Positions 44,123 to 53,096 of a DNA stretch of 64,000 nucleotides are shown in pieces. The DNA is taken from assembly GCF_000016545.1 (NCBI RefSeq), contig NC_009437.1, positions 1,591,501-1,655,500 on the forward strand. The letters run 5' to 3'. A model generated the notes under the pieces. That model had not been told where the DNA came from. It worked only from the letters and a program-made list of their open reading frames with translations, and made no database searches. Both the position numbers and the translations under genes were made by a program. Each line of letters begins with the position of its first letter. Positions within the stretch are counted from its first letter, which is position 1. This DNA is from Caldicellulosiruptor saccharolyticus DSM 8903 (GTDB taxonomy: Bacteria > Bacillota > Thermoanaerobacteria > Caldicellulosiruptorales > Caldicellulosiruptoraceae).

Positions 44123-44165
44123 TAAAGTTGTGTTAATTTATTACATTATGGAGGTGTTTTTATAA

Positions 44166-44525
44166 ATGTACAAAGGTACAATGTGTGAATTTGGTATTAT
44201 TGACGAGATAGATAGAAACAAATATTATGGTGAGTATGAGCCTGAAAAGTATGATTGTATATATGTGGATAGTGATATTGTATTGGACTGGTGGGAGATG
44301 GGGCTGAGGAGAGTAAAAACCTATGTTGGAGGAGGTTTTGATAAAGAGTTTTATGGTATAGACGTAAATGGAGTCACATTGATACCGCCCGAGTCTCTTC
44401 CTGAATTAGAGAAAGTAGTAGAAAGTGACCCGAGGACAAAAGAAGACCAAAGTCTTAAGGAACTTTTGAAGAAGATTAAAAAAGCAAAAGAGGAGAATAA
44501 ATATATGATTTGTTATGGAGTGTAA
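44166..44525 (+). CDS. Probable immunity protein for the upstream toxin-like gene
   Basis: 119 aa, acidic, without signal peptide or membrane helix, thus cytoplasmic. It begins MCEFGIIDEIDRNKYYGEYE and has a central strand-rich region (YDCIYVDSDIVLDWWEMGL). Size, acidity and position directly downstream of a secreted toxin-like protein, with GGAGGT 9 bp before ATG, are typical for immunity proteins. No family name can be given from sequence alone. Confidence 0.5.
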   Translation: MYKGTMCEFGIIDEIDRNKYYGEYEPEKYDCIYVDSDIVLDWWEMGLRRVKTYVGGGFDKEFYGIDVNGVTLIPPESLPELEKVVESDPRTKEDQSLKELLKKIKKAKEENKYMICYGV

Positions 44526-44572
44526 GTTTTGAAATTGACATTTAAAAGCTTTGATGCCATACAGCTAAAAGA

Positions 44573-44633
44573 TAAAATTGGTAAAACTAAAGCTTTTGTG
44601 AAGGAAAAATCTTCGCAAAAGCTTTTTTGATTT
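44573..44633 (+). repeat. Degenerate copy of the tyrS 3' end and terminator
   Basis: About 60 bp matching the tyrS end (AAATTGGTAAAACTAAAGC then TTTTG, a loop and CGCAAAAGCTTTTTT). It directly follows the immunity gene and can act as its terminator. Confidence 0.65.
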
Positions 44634-45088
44634 TCATATTAAGAAACATTACGATTTTACAAACGCAGGAATTTGAGTTTAGTAGGTTGTCTGTTGTTGT
44701 GCCAGATAAAAAGCAAATAAATTATTTAAGAAGTAATATTATTATGTAAAGCTTGATTTTATATCAGAATTATATCAGTAAAAATTTTAACTGTACTAAT
44801 ATCAAATTAAATTGCCAAAAAATAATGGCAACATTTATTGGCAAATAAAGTTTTTAAAGTATTTTTTAGGTTTAATAGTATTTTCAATTGTTTTTTTGAT
44901 AATATTTTGGTATACTAAAACTAACAGAGCATATGGTACAAGCTTGGAATATATTATATAAATGTGAATCAAAATATAAGTTACAGTATGTTTCTATACA
45001 GTCCTTCTCAAACTCTGGTGGCATCAGCTGCTAATTATTGTATGTATAAACGACAGGTGTTAAATGTAATGAGAAAGGAGCTATGGAA
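44634..45088. other. Gene-free stretch
   Basis: Very AT-rich, with no coding frame of note. It may contain the promoter of the lipoprotein gene (several TATAAT/TATTAT-like boxes); none is decisive. Confidence 0.4.
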
Positions 45089-45748
45089 ATGAGAAGGAGA
45101 ATTATAATAATTGGTATAATATGCATGTTTATCTTGACAGGCTGTGGATTGTTGTGTTGGTTTTTTTATGGAGGAAAGACAGAATCGAAGGGGGACACAG
45201 TCAAAGCAGGGGAGAAGGTAGTTTTGGCATCTGAGCTAAATAATAGAGCAGAAAATACTGAAGAAGTGGTAAGTGGAAAGCAGGAAGATAGCAACCAGAG
45301 TCAGACCACATGCGATGCTGTTTATACTAATCTTGCAACTGAAATAAATGATCCAATTGCAAGAAAAGTTTTTGATTTAATTTTAATTAATCATTCAGTT
45401 ATAGCTGATAGGTATCAAGACACAAACAATATAGATAGTAATTATATGCAAAAATCTTCTTTAGCAGAAGACAGAGATGATGAATTTTATTCAATCAGGA
45501 AGAAGAAAAAAGAACTTGATAAAGAGGCAATGGCTTATTATGAAAGTTTAATGGATGAACTTAAAAGAAATCCACAGAATTGGAAGAGTGTATGGAAGAG
45601 ATATAAAGACTATGCTATTGAATATTATGCTAAGGTAAGAAATTTTGATTATGATCTAGAAGTTAAAAAGATAACATATTTAAAGACAGAAGAAGGTAAG
45701 GAGTTAGCAGAGCAAGGTGGAATAACCGAAAAAGTCATTGAACAATAG
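45089..45748 (+). CDS. Lipoprotein of unknown function, possibly ended early by an amber codon
   Basis: 219 aa from the ATG at 45089 (AAAGGAG 9 bp upstream; the ATG at 45083 is too close). An N-terminal helix ends in the lipobox LTGC, so it is attached outside the membrane. A polar, Glu/Gln-rich linker follows, then a helical, charged domain (YYESLMDELKRNPQNWKSV). The TAG at 45746 is followed in frame by 30 more well-behaved codons (QKRYEEVKEYTREEVRKQ...) to TAA at 45839, suggesting a Gln-to-stop change. Function unknown. Confidence 0.65.
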   Translation: MRRRIIIIGIICMFILTGCGLLCWFFYGGKTESKGDTVKAGEKVVLASELNNRAENTEEVVSGKQEDSNQSQTTCDAVYTNLATEINDPIARKVFDLILINHSVIADRYQDTNNIDSNYMQKSSLAEDRDDEFYSIRKKKKELDKEAMAYYESLMDELKRNPQNWKSVWKRYKDYAIEYYAKVRNFDYDLEVKKITYLKTEEGKELAEQGGITEKVIEQ

Positions 45749-46120
45749 CAGAAGAGGTATGAAGAGGTGAAAGAATACACAAGAGAGGAAGTCAGAAAAC
45801 AACTTGAGGAATCTGCCAAAGAGGCAGGTATACCAGAATAAGTAATGTATAACAACAATTTGAAAAGGGCTTACGGCAAAATTTGCAGGCCCTTTTATTA
45901 ATTAAAAACTTTTGCTTTATTCAATTGTGGTGTTGAGACAAAATAAGAAAGTTTTTGAAAAAGCAGAAGTTTGGGCTGTTATATAAAGGATTTTATAATA
46001 GTCAATTGTAATACTGATAAGAATGTAGTATAATGATATCAAAAGTTATTCCAAATTTTCATAACCTAAGATTAGGTTGTACTAATTTTAGTTAACAGAG
46101 CGATGATAGGGTTTTTATTA

Positions 46121-46225
46121 ACATTGAACTTCAAAATGGAGATGTCTTGCAAGTTGGAAAACTCAAATTTGTGAAGATAAAGCTTTTGTAAAGGGTATAT
46201 TCCTTTGCAAAAGCTAATTTTTTAA
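46121..46225 (+). repeat. Copy of the last 24 codons of tyrS with terminator
   Basis: It encodes NIELQNGDVLQVGKLKFVKI KLL and stop, differing from tyrS mostly at third positions, followed by the same hairpin. No tyrS body precedes it. Confidence 0.85.
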
Positions 46226-46233
46226 TTTTTAAA

Positions 46234-46277
46234 TTGACTTTTAGTCATTGACGTTTGGTCAGTGCATATGTTAAAAT
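46234..46277 (+). promoter_or_regulatory. Promoter with tandem TGAC/GTCA operators for the MMPL gene
   Basis: TTGACG (46248-46253), 18 bp, TAAAAT (46272-46277). Two similar dyads, TGACttttaGTCA (46235-46247) and TTGACgtttgGTCA (46248-46261), cover and precede the -35 box. Such sites are typical of TetR-type repression of exporters. No regulator gene is adjacent. Confidence 0.6.
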
Positions 46278-46310
46278 AGGCTGTGTAATATTTTAAAAGA
46301 GGTGAGGTGT

Positions 46311-49300
46311 GTGAGAGTAATTTTAAAACGTCCGTGGCTAGGCACTATTATATGGGCAATTTTAACAGTTATATTTGTAGTTACTATGCCAGATATAAAT
46401 AAAATAGTTCGACTCAAAGGTGAACCTAAAATTAGTCAGGAATATCCATCTCAAGTTGCAGCAGCGTTAGAAAAAGAGTATCAGGGAGTGCCAAAGGATA
46501 AAAAGCTTTCAACAGTAGCAATTGTATTTTATGACAAAAATGGTCTTTCGAATAAAGACATTGAAGCAATCAAGAAAATAATTTATGGACTTGACAATAG
46601 CAAAGAAAGATACAACATTGAAAATATTTCAACTCATTTTAAGAATCCAGAGTTAAAGAACTACTACGTATCAAGCAACAACAAGGTTGTCCTTGCAAGC
46701 ATTCAAGCAGACAAGTCAAGAAGAGAAATTATTGAAATAAGAAATGATATTTATAAGTTTATAGAATCTGTTCAAAAACCAAAGAATTTAGAGGTGTATC
46801 TTACAGGTGGAGATTTAATTACTCAAGACTTTGTAAAAGCTTCAGAAGATGGTGTTAAAAAGACCGATGTAATCACAATTATATTTATTATAATTGTGTT
46901 AGTTCTTGTTTTCCGCTCTCCTGTCACACCAATTGTTTCACTTTTAACAGTTGGTGTTTCGTTTTTAATTTCACTTAGCATAGTTGGACATTTGGCAGAT
47001 AAGTTTAATTTTCCAATCAATACTTTTACAAGAACATTTATAGTTGTGTCACTGTTTGGCATAGGAACTGACTACAACCTGTTGATAATTTCAAGGTTCA
47101 GAGAAGAGCTTGCAAATGGTAAAAATGTTGATGATGCAATTTTGACAACTTACAAAACAGCAGGGAAAACGGTTATATTTAGCTGTCTTACAGTGTTTGC
47201 AGGCTTTTCAGCTTTTGCAGCAGCATCTTTTAACTTTTTCAGGGCAATGACAGCAATTGCAATAAGCGTGCTGGTGCTCTTGCTTGTGCTTTTAACCTTG
47301 GTTCCAACTGTGCTTAAAATTTTTGGTAAAAATCTTCTCTGGCCATTTAATAAAGAAATACACCACACCCACAGCAAACTCTGGGAAACTGCTGCAAGAC
47401 TTTCGACTAAATATCCTTATGTGGTGTTGACAACAGTGATATTAATCTTAATACCTTTTCTCTTATCAGTCAGAGGCGATTTGTCATTCAACACACTAAA
47501 CGAGCTTTCTGAAAAGTACAAATCCGTAAAAGGATTTAACATAATTTCAAAAAACTTTAGCAGTGGGAAAACATTTCCTGTTACAATTTATTTAAAATCT
47601 AATAAGAACTTGGCAACTTCAGATGCTCTGTCTGACATTGAAAAAATAACTGAGATATTGAGTAAGCAAAAAGGTATAAAAGATGTGTATTCAGTCACAA
47701 GACCTGAAGGGGAGATTATAAAACAATTTACTTTGTCAAACCAAGCAGATACTGTTATAAAAGGTATTGATAGTTTGAGAGATGGTCTTTTGAAAGTTAA
47801 CAATGCAATTGAGACTATAAATAAAAATTTAAATATGTCAACAAAAGAATTTGATGTTCAAAAACTTGTAACTGGCATTTCACAGCTTGAGAATGGTGTA
47901 TATGAATTGAAAATTTCTTTAGAAAAACTAAACAGTGGATTTGAACAGGGGTTAAATGGTTCTAAGAAGATATATGATGGTCTTAATAAGCTTTCAATTG
48001 GAAGCAGCAAGCTGTCTGAAGGCTTTAAAGAATTCTATTTTGAGTATACAAGGTCAATAAATAAGGTAAAAAGTGAATTACAGGGATTTGATGTAAATCA
48101 AATTGAACTTTTATTGACAGGTATTAATACTGCTAATAACAATTTAAAAGCACTTTCAAATAAGTATCCGGAAATCTCAAGGGATATCAATTATATTATG
48201 GCATCTGAGATTTTATCAAAAATTGAAACTGAAGCAAATAAGTTTGCTCCAAAGCTAAAAGAGTTTTCTTCTGAATATGAAAAGATTTCAGCCCAGATAA
48301 ATGAAGCTGACAAAGCTCTGAAGCTTATTTCAAATTCTATTAATAGCATAACTTCAGCTTCAAAACAGCTTGCTGATGCTCAAGGGAAGGTTCTAAGTGG
48401 CTACTATCAAATTGACAAAGGTCAAAAGCAAATAATCTCAGGTGTAAACCTTATGTATTCAAAACTTCAGGAATTTGACAAACAAAAAGAACAGATTCTA
48501 AAAAAAGTTGATGAACTTCAGACAGGGTTTACAAGCTTAAAATCAGCTCTTTTACAGATTTCTGATGCACTTAACAAGATGGCAAATTCTATGCAGAGTA
48601 TGAAGGGTTATTTTGAAGGATACAAAACAACAAACATCTTTTATGTCCCACCAGAGGCTATAAAAAGCAGTAGCTTCAAAAAGGCTTTAGATTCATATAT
48701 GAACAAAGATAGAACAATAACAAAGATAATCTTGATTCTTGACACAAATCCGTATACAAACAAGGCAATTGATATTGTTGATAATGTGGAAAAGGTTTTA
48801 AATAACTCTTTAGAGTTTATAAACACAAAGTTTGTGTCGGTAGGAGTTGGTGGGATATCATCTTCAAACCATGATTTGAAGAGCATTTATTTTAAAGATT
48901 TTAAGACTTTGAGACTAATAATGATAATAAGCATCTTTATTCTCATGTTCATTATTTCAAGGTCAATCTTTAATGCTGCAATAATGGTAGTGATAGTTTT
49001 TGTCGACTACTACCTTGCACTCTCTATAACAGAGATGATTTTCAAAGGAATATTCGAGTACGAAGCACTCAACTGGGCAGTGCCATTTTTCACCTTTGTT
49101 GTGTTCTTAGCTCTGGGTATAGACTACAGTGTATTTTTGCTGATAAGGTTTTACGAATATAGAAATTTAGAACTTTCAGAAGCACTAAAGCTTACCTCAG
49201 CAAACATTGGGCATGTTGTAACATCAGCGGTGATAATTTTAGCTGGCACATTTGCGGCAATGCTGCCATCAGGGATTTTGACATTAATGCAGGTTTCCAT

Positions 49301-49391
49301 CTGCGTTGTGATAGGCCTTGTTTTGCTTGCGTTTTTCCTTCTGCCGTTTTTGTATAATAGTTTGATGAGGATAAAAAGGGATGTAATCTAA
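46311..49391 (+). CDS. MMPL/RND-family exporter
   Basis: 1026 aa from the GTG at 46311 (an in-frame GTG at 46302 also exists). Two RND-type halves: N-terminal membrane helix, an extracytoplasmic domain, helices at about 185-330 (FGIGTDYNLLIISRFREEL) and again at about 850-1020 (ALGIDYSVFLLIRFYEY). Between them lies a long extracytoplasmic region with coiled-coil segments (about 490-800), as in YdgH/YdfJ-type transporters. Probably exports lipids or drugs. Its 3' end is duplicated at 63.15-63.49 kb. Confidence 0.88.
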   Translation: MRVILKRPWLGTIIWAILTVIFVVTMPDINKIVRLKGEPKISQEYPSQVAAALEKEYQGVPKDKKLSTVAIVFYDKNGLSNKDIEAIKKIIYGLDNSKERYNIENISTHFKNPELKNYYVSSNNKVVLASIQADKSRREIIEIRNDIYKFIESVQKPKNLEVYLTGGDLITQDFVKASEDGVKKTDVITIIFIIIVLVLVFRSPVTPIVSLLTVGVSFLISLSIVGHLADKFNFPINTFTRTFIVVSLFGIGTDYNLLIISRFREELANGKNVDDAILTTYKTAGKTVIFSCLTVFAGFSAFAAASFNFFRAMTAIAISVLVLLLVLLTLVPTVLKIFGKNLLWPFNKEIHHTHSKLWETAARLSTKYPYVVLTTVILILIPFLLSVRGDLSFNTLNELSEKYKSVKGFNIISKNFSSGKTFPVTIYLKSNKNLATSDALSDIEKITEILSKQKGIKDVYSVTRPEGEIIKQFTLSNQADTVIKGIDSLRDGLLKVNNAIETINKNLNMSTKEFDVQKLVTGISQLENGVYELKISLEKLNSGFEQGLNGSKKIYDGLNKLSIGSSKLSEGFKEFYFEYTRSINKVKSELQGFDVNQIELLLTGINTANNNLKALSNKYPEISRDINYIMASEILSKIETEANKFAPKLKEFSSEYEKISAQINEADKALKLISNSINSITSASKQLADAQGKVLSGYYQIDKGQKQIISGVNLMYSKLQEFDKQKEQILKKVDELQTGFTSLKSALLQISDALNKMANSMQSMKGYFEGYKTTNIFYVPPEAIKSSSFKKALDSYMNKDRTITKIILILDTNPYTNKAIDIVDNVEKVLNNSLEFINTKFVSVGVGGISSSNHDLKSIYFKDFKTLRLIMIISIFILMFIISRSIFNAAIMVVIVFVDYYLALSITEMIFKGIFEYEALNWAVPFFTFVVFLALGIDYSVFLLIRFYEYRNLELSEALKLTSANIGHVVTSAVIILAGTFAAMLPSGILTLMQVSICVVIGLVLLAFFLLPFLYNSLMRIKRDVI

Positions 49392-49413
49392 GAAGCATCT
49401 TTGAAAAAATTAG

Positions 49414-49449
49414 GAAGCTGCTTCCAGGAAAGGGGGCAGCTTTTTTTAT
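49414..49449 (+). terminator. Rho-independent terminator after the MMPL gene
   Basis: GAAGCTGC(TTCC)...GGGGGCAGC and a T run. Similar hairpins stand at 52424-52452 and 63514-63548. Confidence 0.85.
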
Positions 49450-49548
49450 TGTGAGGCAATGAAAGAAAATTAGAGAAATTTAAAGATATATGAAGAAAGA
49501 GATGGTTTTATAGGTAAAAATGGCTGATAATAAGCTAAAAAAACGGGT

Positions 49549-49577
49549 TTGACATAATGAAAATATTGTAATAAAAT
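49549..49577 (+). promoter_or_regulatory. Strong SigA-type promoter
   Basis: TTGACA, 17 bp, TAAAAT. It has a counterpart at 63656-63684. It now points into a radical SAM remnant. Confidence 0.65.
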
Positions 49578-49741
49578 TCAAGCAAAATATTACAAATAAG
49601 CAATATAGCAATTTATTTACGAATTAATAATAATTACAATTAAAGAAAAGAAATTGAACAAGCTAATTAGGATATATTACCAGTTTATAAAAATATATGC
49701 CAATTAACTATTATGTATGCTAATATACAGCATCAACCTCT

Positions 49742-50246
49742 TTGTGTCCGAAAATTGGGGTTAACGCATTTTCATATAGTCCAATACTTCCTTTTGGAAA
49801 AGCATGTGATTATATTTGGCAATATGAAGATATAGTAAGACTTTCTGAAGAAGATAAATATGTTAAAGAAAAATATGGACATATTATTCCATATATTCAA
49901 CTTAAGGAATTTAATAGAGAATATATTAATAGAAATTGTGGAGCAGGTTGGAAATATATTGTTATAGATCCTCAATTTTACGTGCATCCATGTGTAATGG
50001 CTGATCCTAAAAAGATATTATGGTAAAATAGAACCATATTCACCCTTATTATTTTTTGAATTTTGGAAAGAAAAATTAAGCAAGTGGGCAAATCTTAATA
50101 GTGCTCAAAAAAAGATTTGCAATGAATGCAGCTTTCTAAATTTTTGTATTCCTTGTCCATTGCGTGTTAGAAAGCTTTTTGAGAAAGGTTTTATAAATAA
50201 AGTGAAATGTGCCTGGTATAGTACTAATGATAGTAACATTTTTTAA
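49742..50246 (+). pseudogene. C-terminal remnant of a radical SAM/SPASM peptide maturase
   Basis: Two frames make one C-terminal region. The first (49742-50026) has VNAFSYSPILPFGKACDY and FYVHPCVMADP; after a frameshift near 50015 the reading goes on as YGKIEPYSPLLFFEFW, then CNECSFLNFCIPCPL and VKCAW, a cysteine pattern of a SPASM auxiliary Fe-S domain. The CxxxCxxC radical SAM half is absent. It is the remains of a RiPP-type or related maturation enzyme. Confidence 0.6.
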
Positions 50247-50267
50247 TTTTTTTTGAATGATTACAAT

Positions 50268-50320
50268 CAATAATAACAGTAACAGAAACGAAATTGTTTA
50301 TTTCAATAGCAAAATTTAGA
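50268..50320. repeat. Diverged 53-bp repeat, copy 1
   Basis: CAATAATAACAGTAACAG... and AAATTGTTTATTTCAATAGC; matches 61131-61184 without gaps at roughly four of five positions. Confidence 0.55.
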
Positions 50321-50361
50321 TGGATTGAGAAATTATACAAAAATGTATATCGAAAGGGAAG

Positions 50362-50825
50362 ATGAAAATGATGAAATATTATATATACATATACTTTATT
50401 TTAGGTTTTTATGGTTATTTAAGATTTGCTTACATGATTTTGAGAGGAAAAAGCATCATAAAAAAACTTTTTATTACACAGATTCAAACAGAGATAAGTT
50501 ATGGATTGTTGATATAATAATAGGGGTTTCAGCACTGTTAATATCTTTTACTTATATAGCTCATAAAAATTTTAATAAATATCTGTTAACAATAGGTATG
50601 TTATATGGTTTAGTGTTAATAATAAGAGGTTTAAAATCTCTTTTCATAAGAAATCCTAATAATTTTATTTTGAGAAAGCTTTCTAACTATGTGGCAAATT
50701 CCTATATAATATTTTCTATCTGGCTTTTATCTGCTGTGATCGAGATGAATGGGATAGAAGGTGGTACAATAGTAATAATAGGTTTATATTTTGCAACTTA
50801 TTATGTTTTATGGAAGATAATATAA
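50362..50825 (+). pseudogene. Multipass membrane protein, probably frameshifted
   Basis: From the ATG at 50362 (AAAGGGAAG upstream) the frame gives MKMMKYYIYIYFILGFYGYL, a good membrane helix, and ends near 50515. A second frame then continues with DIIIGVSALLISFTYIAH and further helices to 50825. A shift near 50508 would join them into one protein of about 155 aa with four or five helices. A single frame starting at 50325 (166 aa) is also open but has a less convincing N-terminus. It precedes an ABC transporter and may belong to it. Confidence 0.45.
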
Positions 50826-50905
50826 TTTGCATATATTGCAACAATAAACAAAATAATAGCAAAAATAAAGAAAAAATAAGAAATTGGGGGGTAACAAAAT
50901 TTAAA

Positions 50906-51721
50906 ATGAAAGCAATAGAGATTAAAAAATTAAAAAAGAGCATCAATGGTAAGTTGATTCTCAAAGAAATAAACCTAAACATTTATGAAGGAGAAATTTA
51001 TAGTTTATTGGGGCCAAATGGAGCTGGTAAAACTACTACAATTTATACTTTGTTAGGGCTACTTAAAAAGGATGATGGAGAGATAAAAATTTTTGGTGAA
51101 GAACTTTCGAAAAAACATTTTAAAGAAATAGGGGTTATGTTTGAAATAGAAACTTATAATTTAGAGTGGTCCGTTATAGATAATTTGAAGCATATGTGTT
51201 ATTTGTTTGGAGTAGATGAACATAGAATATATGATTATGTTGAAATATTAGACTTAAAAAGGGAAGATTTTCGTAAAAAATTCAAGCAACTTTCAAAAGG
51301 AACAAAGAGAAAAATTTCTTTAATTGGTGCTTTAATGCATGATCCTAAAATACTTATTCTGGATGAACCTACATCTGGGTTAGATCCGGAAATTCAAGTA
51401 GTTTTTAAAAAGCTGTTGCTTGATTTAAAAAAGAGAGGTAAAACTGTACTTTTTGTTTCTCACAATTTATATGAGGTACAGGAAATTAGTGATAGAATTG
51501 GATTTATAAAAAGCGGTGAAACGATTTTCGAAATACCTGTTTCAGAAAAGTTTTATTTGGTAGAAGGAGATTATCCTGAGTTTCAAACCTATAGAGTGAA
51601 AAATAGCAAATTATATGTTTTTGATGAGAAAATGTTTCTAAAGATTAAACCAAAGAATTATCAGATGATAGAAAAATTAGAAGATTTATATGTAAAATTT
51701 ATAGAAGGGAGGGTTAGTTAA
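50906..51721 (+). CDS. ABC transporter ATP-binding protein (BcrA/CcmA type)
   Basis: 271 aa from the ATG at 50906. Walker A LGPNGAGKTTTI, signature QLSKGTKRKISLIGAL (LSKGT in place of LSGGQ), Walker B KILILDEPTSGLD and the switch His in VLFVSHNL. The C-terminal 60 residues are a regulatory-type extension. Such ATPases pair with small permeases to export or confer resistance to peptides and antibiotics. The permease gene follows by 1 bp. Confidence 0.85.
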   Translation: MKAIEIKKLKKSINGKLILKEINLNIYEGEIYSLLGPNGAGKTTTIYTLLGLLKKDDGEIKIFGEELSKKHFKEIGVMFEIETYNLEWSVIDNLKHMCYLFGVDEHRIYDYVEILDLKREDFRKKFKQLSKGTKRKISLIGALMHDPKILILDEPTSGLDPEIQVVFKKLLLDLKKRGKTVLFVSHNLYEVQEISDRIGFIKSGETIFEIPVSEKFYLVEGDYPEFQTYRVKNSKLYVFDEKMFLKIKPKNYQMIEKLEDLYVKFIEGRVS

Positions 51722-51722
51722 A

Positions 51723-52379
51723 ATGTTTTTTAAAATAATAAAATTAGAAGTCAAAAATTACATTAAAAATGCAATTATATTATTACTAATTTTAAACATT
51801 GCGGTGTGGTATGCGCTTAAGAATTTTGAACAATTTTTAAATTATTTAAAAGATAAACCTTCGATAAGCTTATTTTATACATTGTGTGTTGTAATAACTA
51901 TTTCATATTCAATTGTATTTATAACAACCATTAATTTCGATAAGGACAAGAGTAGTTATGTTTATCATAGATATTTTACATCACCTTTAAGTAATACATT
52001 GATATTTTTATCAAAAGTTATTCCAGTTTTAATTACAAGCTCAATAATTGTTTTCATATGGGTTACCTTTATTTTATTAAAAAGTCATTTGAATAACATT
52101 TATTTATTTCTTTTTGTTATTCTCACTGTTTTTGTGTTTTCATTAGGATGTATATTCATAATTTATTCGGTCAGTCTCACTACGAAAAACAGCGTATTGA
52201 TAAGTGGAGTAAAATTTTCACTTGTTTTCTTATTTTCATATATTCCTAAATTGGCATTTTCGAGTAATATATCAATTCAAGTTTTAAAAGCTGGACTTAT
52301 ATTGTTATGTTGGGGTGTATTTATTGTTGGTTTAGTGATACTTAAAAGGATAAATGTAGAAAAGATAATAACAAGTTAA
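51723..52379 (+). CDS. ABC transporter permease (ABC-2-like)
   Basis: 218 aa with six hydrophobic segments and a short cytoplasmic start, the pattern of ABC-2 permeases. It directly follows its ATPase gene. Together they may export or give immunity to a modified peptide made by the neighbouring, now degraded, cluster. The substrate is not evident. Confidence 0.75.
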   Translation: MFFKIIKLEVKNYIKNAIILLLILNIAVWYALKNFEQFLNYLKDKPSISLFYTLCVVITISYSIVFITTINFDKDKSSYVYHRYFTSPLSNTLIFLSKVIPVLITSSIIVFIWVTFILLKSHLNNIYLFLFVILTVFVFSLGCIFIIYSVSLTTKNSVLISGVKFSLVFLFSYIPKLAFSSNISIQVLKAGLILLCWGVFIVGLVILKRINVEKIITS

Positions 52380-52423
52380 TTCAAACGTTTGGAAGAAGCT
52401 AATAAATCCGATAATAGCAAGTA

Positions 52424-52452
52424 TCTGCTTCCAAAAATGAGGTAGCTTTTTT
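52424..52452 (+). terminator. Hairpin terminator after the ABC permease gene
   Basis: GCTTCC...GAGGTAGC and a T run, followed by a spacer resembling that after the MMPL terminator (GAAATTTGAAGATATTTG). Confidence 0.6.
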
Positions 52453-52627
52453 ATTGTGAGAAAGCGAAAAAAATTGAAGAAATTTGAAGATATTTGGAGT
52501 AAAAGTGCTAATGATAAAATAAAATCATCAGAAATGACACAAAAAATTCTCCACCTGGCAATTCCAAAAATACCTTCTGTAGTGTAGAATAGGGTATATA
52601 AAAACTACAGAAGAAGAAAACGAAGGG

Positions 52628-52972
52628 ATGCTGACAATAGCAATGCATATTACAATTCATACATTATACAAACAGGAATGCAACAAAAGCCAGATAGCCA
52701 GAATGTTGGGCATTGATAGAAAAACTGTGAGGAAAGTAATCAAAGATATTGAATAGAAGAGAATGTGGGCATCAATAGGGCTACCTGGAACAGGAAAGAC
52801 TCATCTTGCAATAGCGTTAGAATTAAAAGCTGTGTCATTGGTCTATAGGGTACTGGTTACAAAAGTAAATAGGATGCTTAAAGATTTATACATTTCAAGA
52901 GCAGGTAATTCATATCAGCAGAAACTAAAAAAATACGTCAATGTGGACTTGTTGATTTTAGATAAATTGTGA
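52628..52972 (+). pseudogene. IS21-family remnant (IstA start joined to IstB piece)
   Basis: 52628-52756 encodes the IstA start with its helix-turn-helix (CNKSQIARMLGIDRKTVRKV) and then a stop. It is followed at once by an IstB-like ATPase fragment with GLPGTGKTHLAIALELKAV and VDLLILDKL. All of the IstA catalytic core is missing. A large internal deletion has fused the two genes. Confidence 0.75.
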
Positions 52973-53045
52973 CTGAGGAAACTAAATCAAGGAGTCGTTA
53001 GAGGTTCAGTAGTAATGGGTGGTCACAAAGTTTAGATATTTAGTG

Positions 53046-53068
53046 GCAAGTCACTATTTAGTGACTTA
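53046..53068 (+). promoter_or_regulatory. Short dyad upstream of the MFS gene
   Basis: AAGTCACT, ATTT, AGTGACTT, 28 bp before the MFS start; an operator or a hairpin in the leader. Confidence 0.4.
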
Positions 53069-53096
53069 CTAACTACAAAAAAGGTGGGGAATTTTT

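Larger units (their letters stand above)
49050..49580. repeat. Left copy of a 0.5-kb direct repeat (MMPL 3' end to promoter)
   Basis: Corresponds to 63150-63680: the same exporter C-terminus, hairpin terminator, AT-rich spacer and TTGACA promoter. The coding part is highly similar, the spacer only moderately. Confidence 0.8.
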
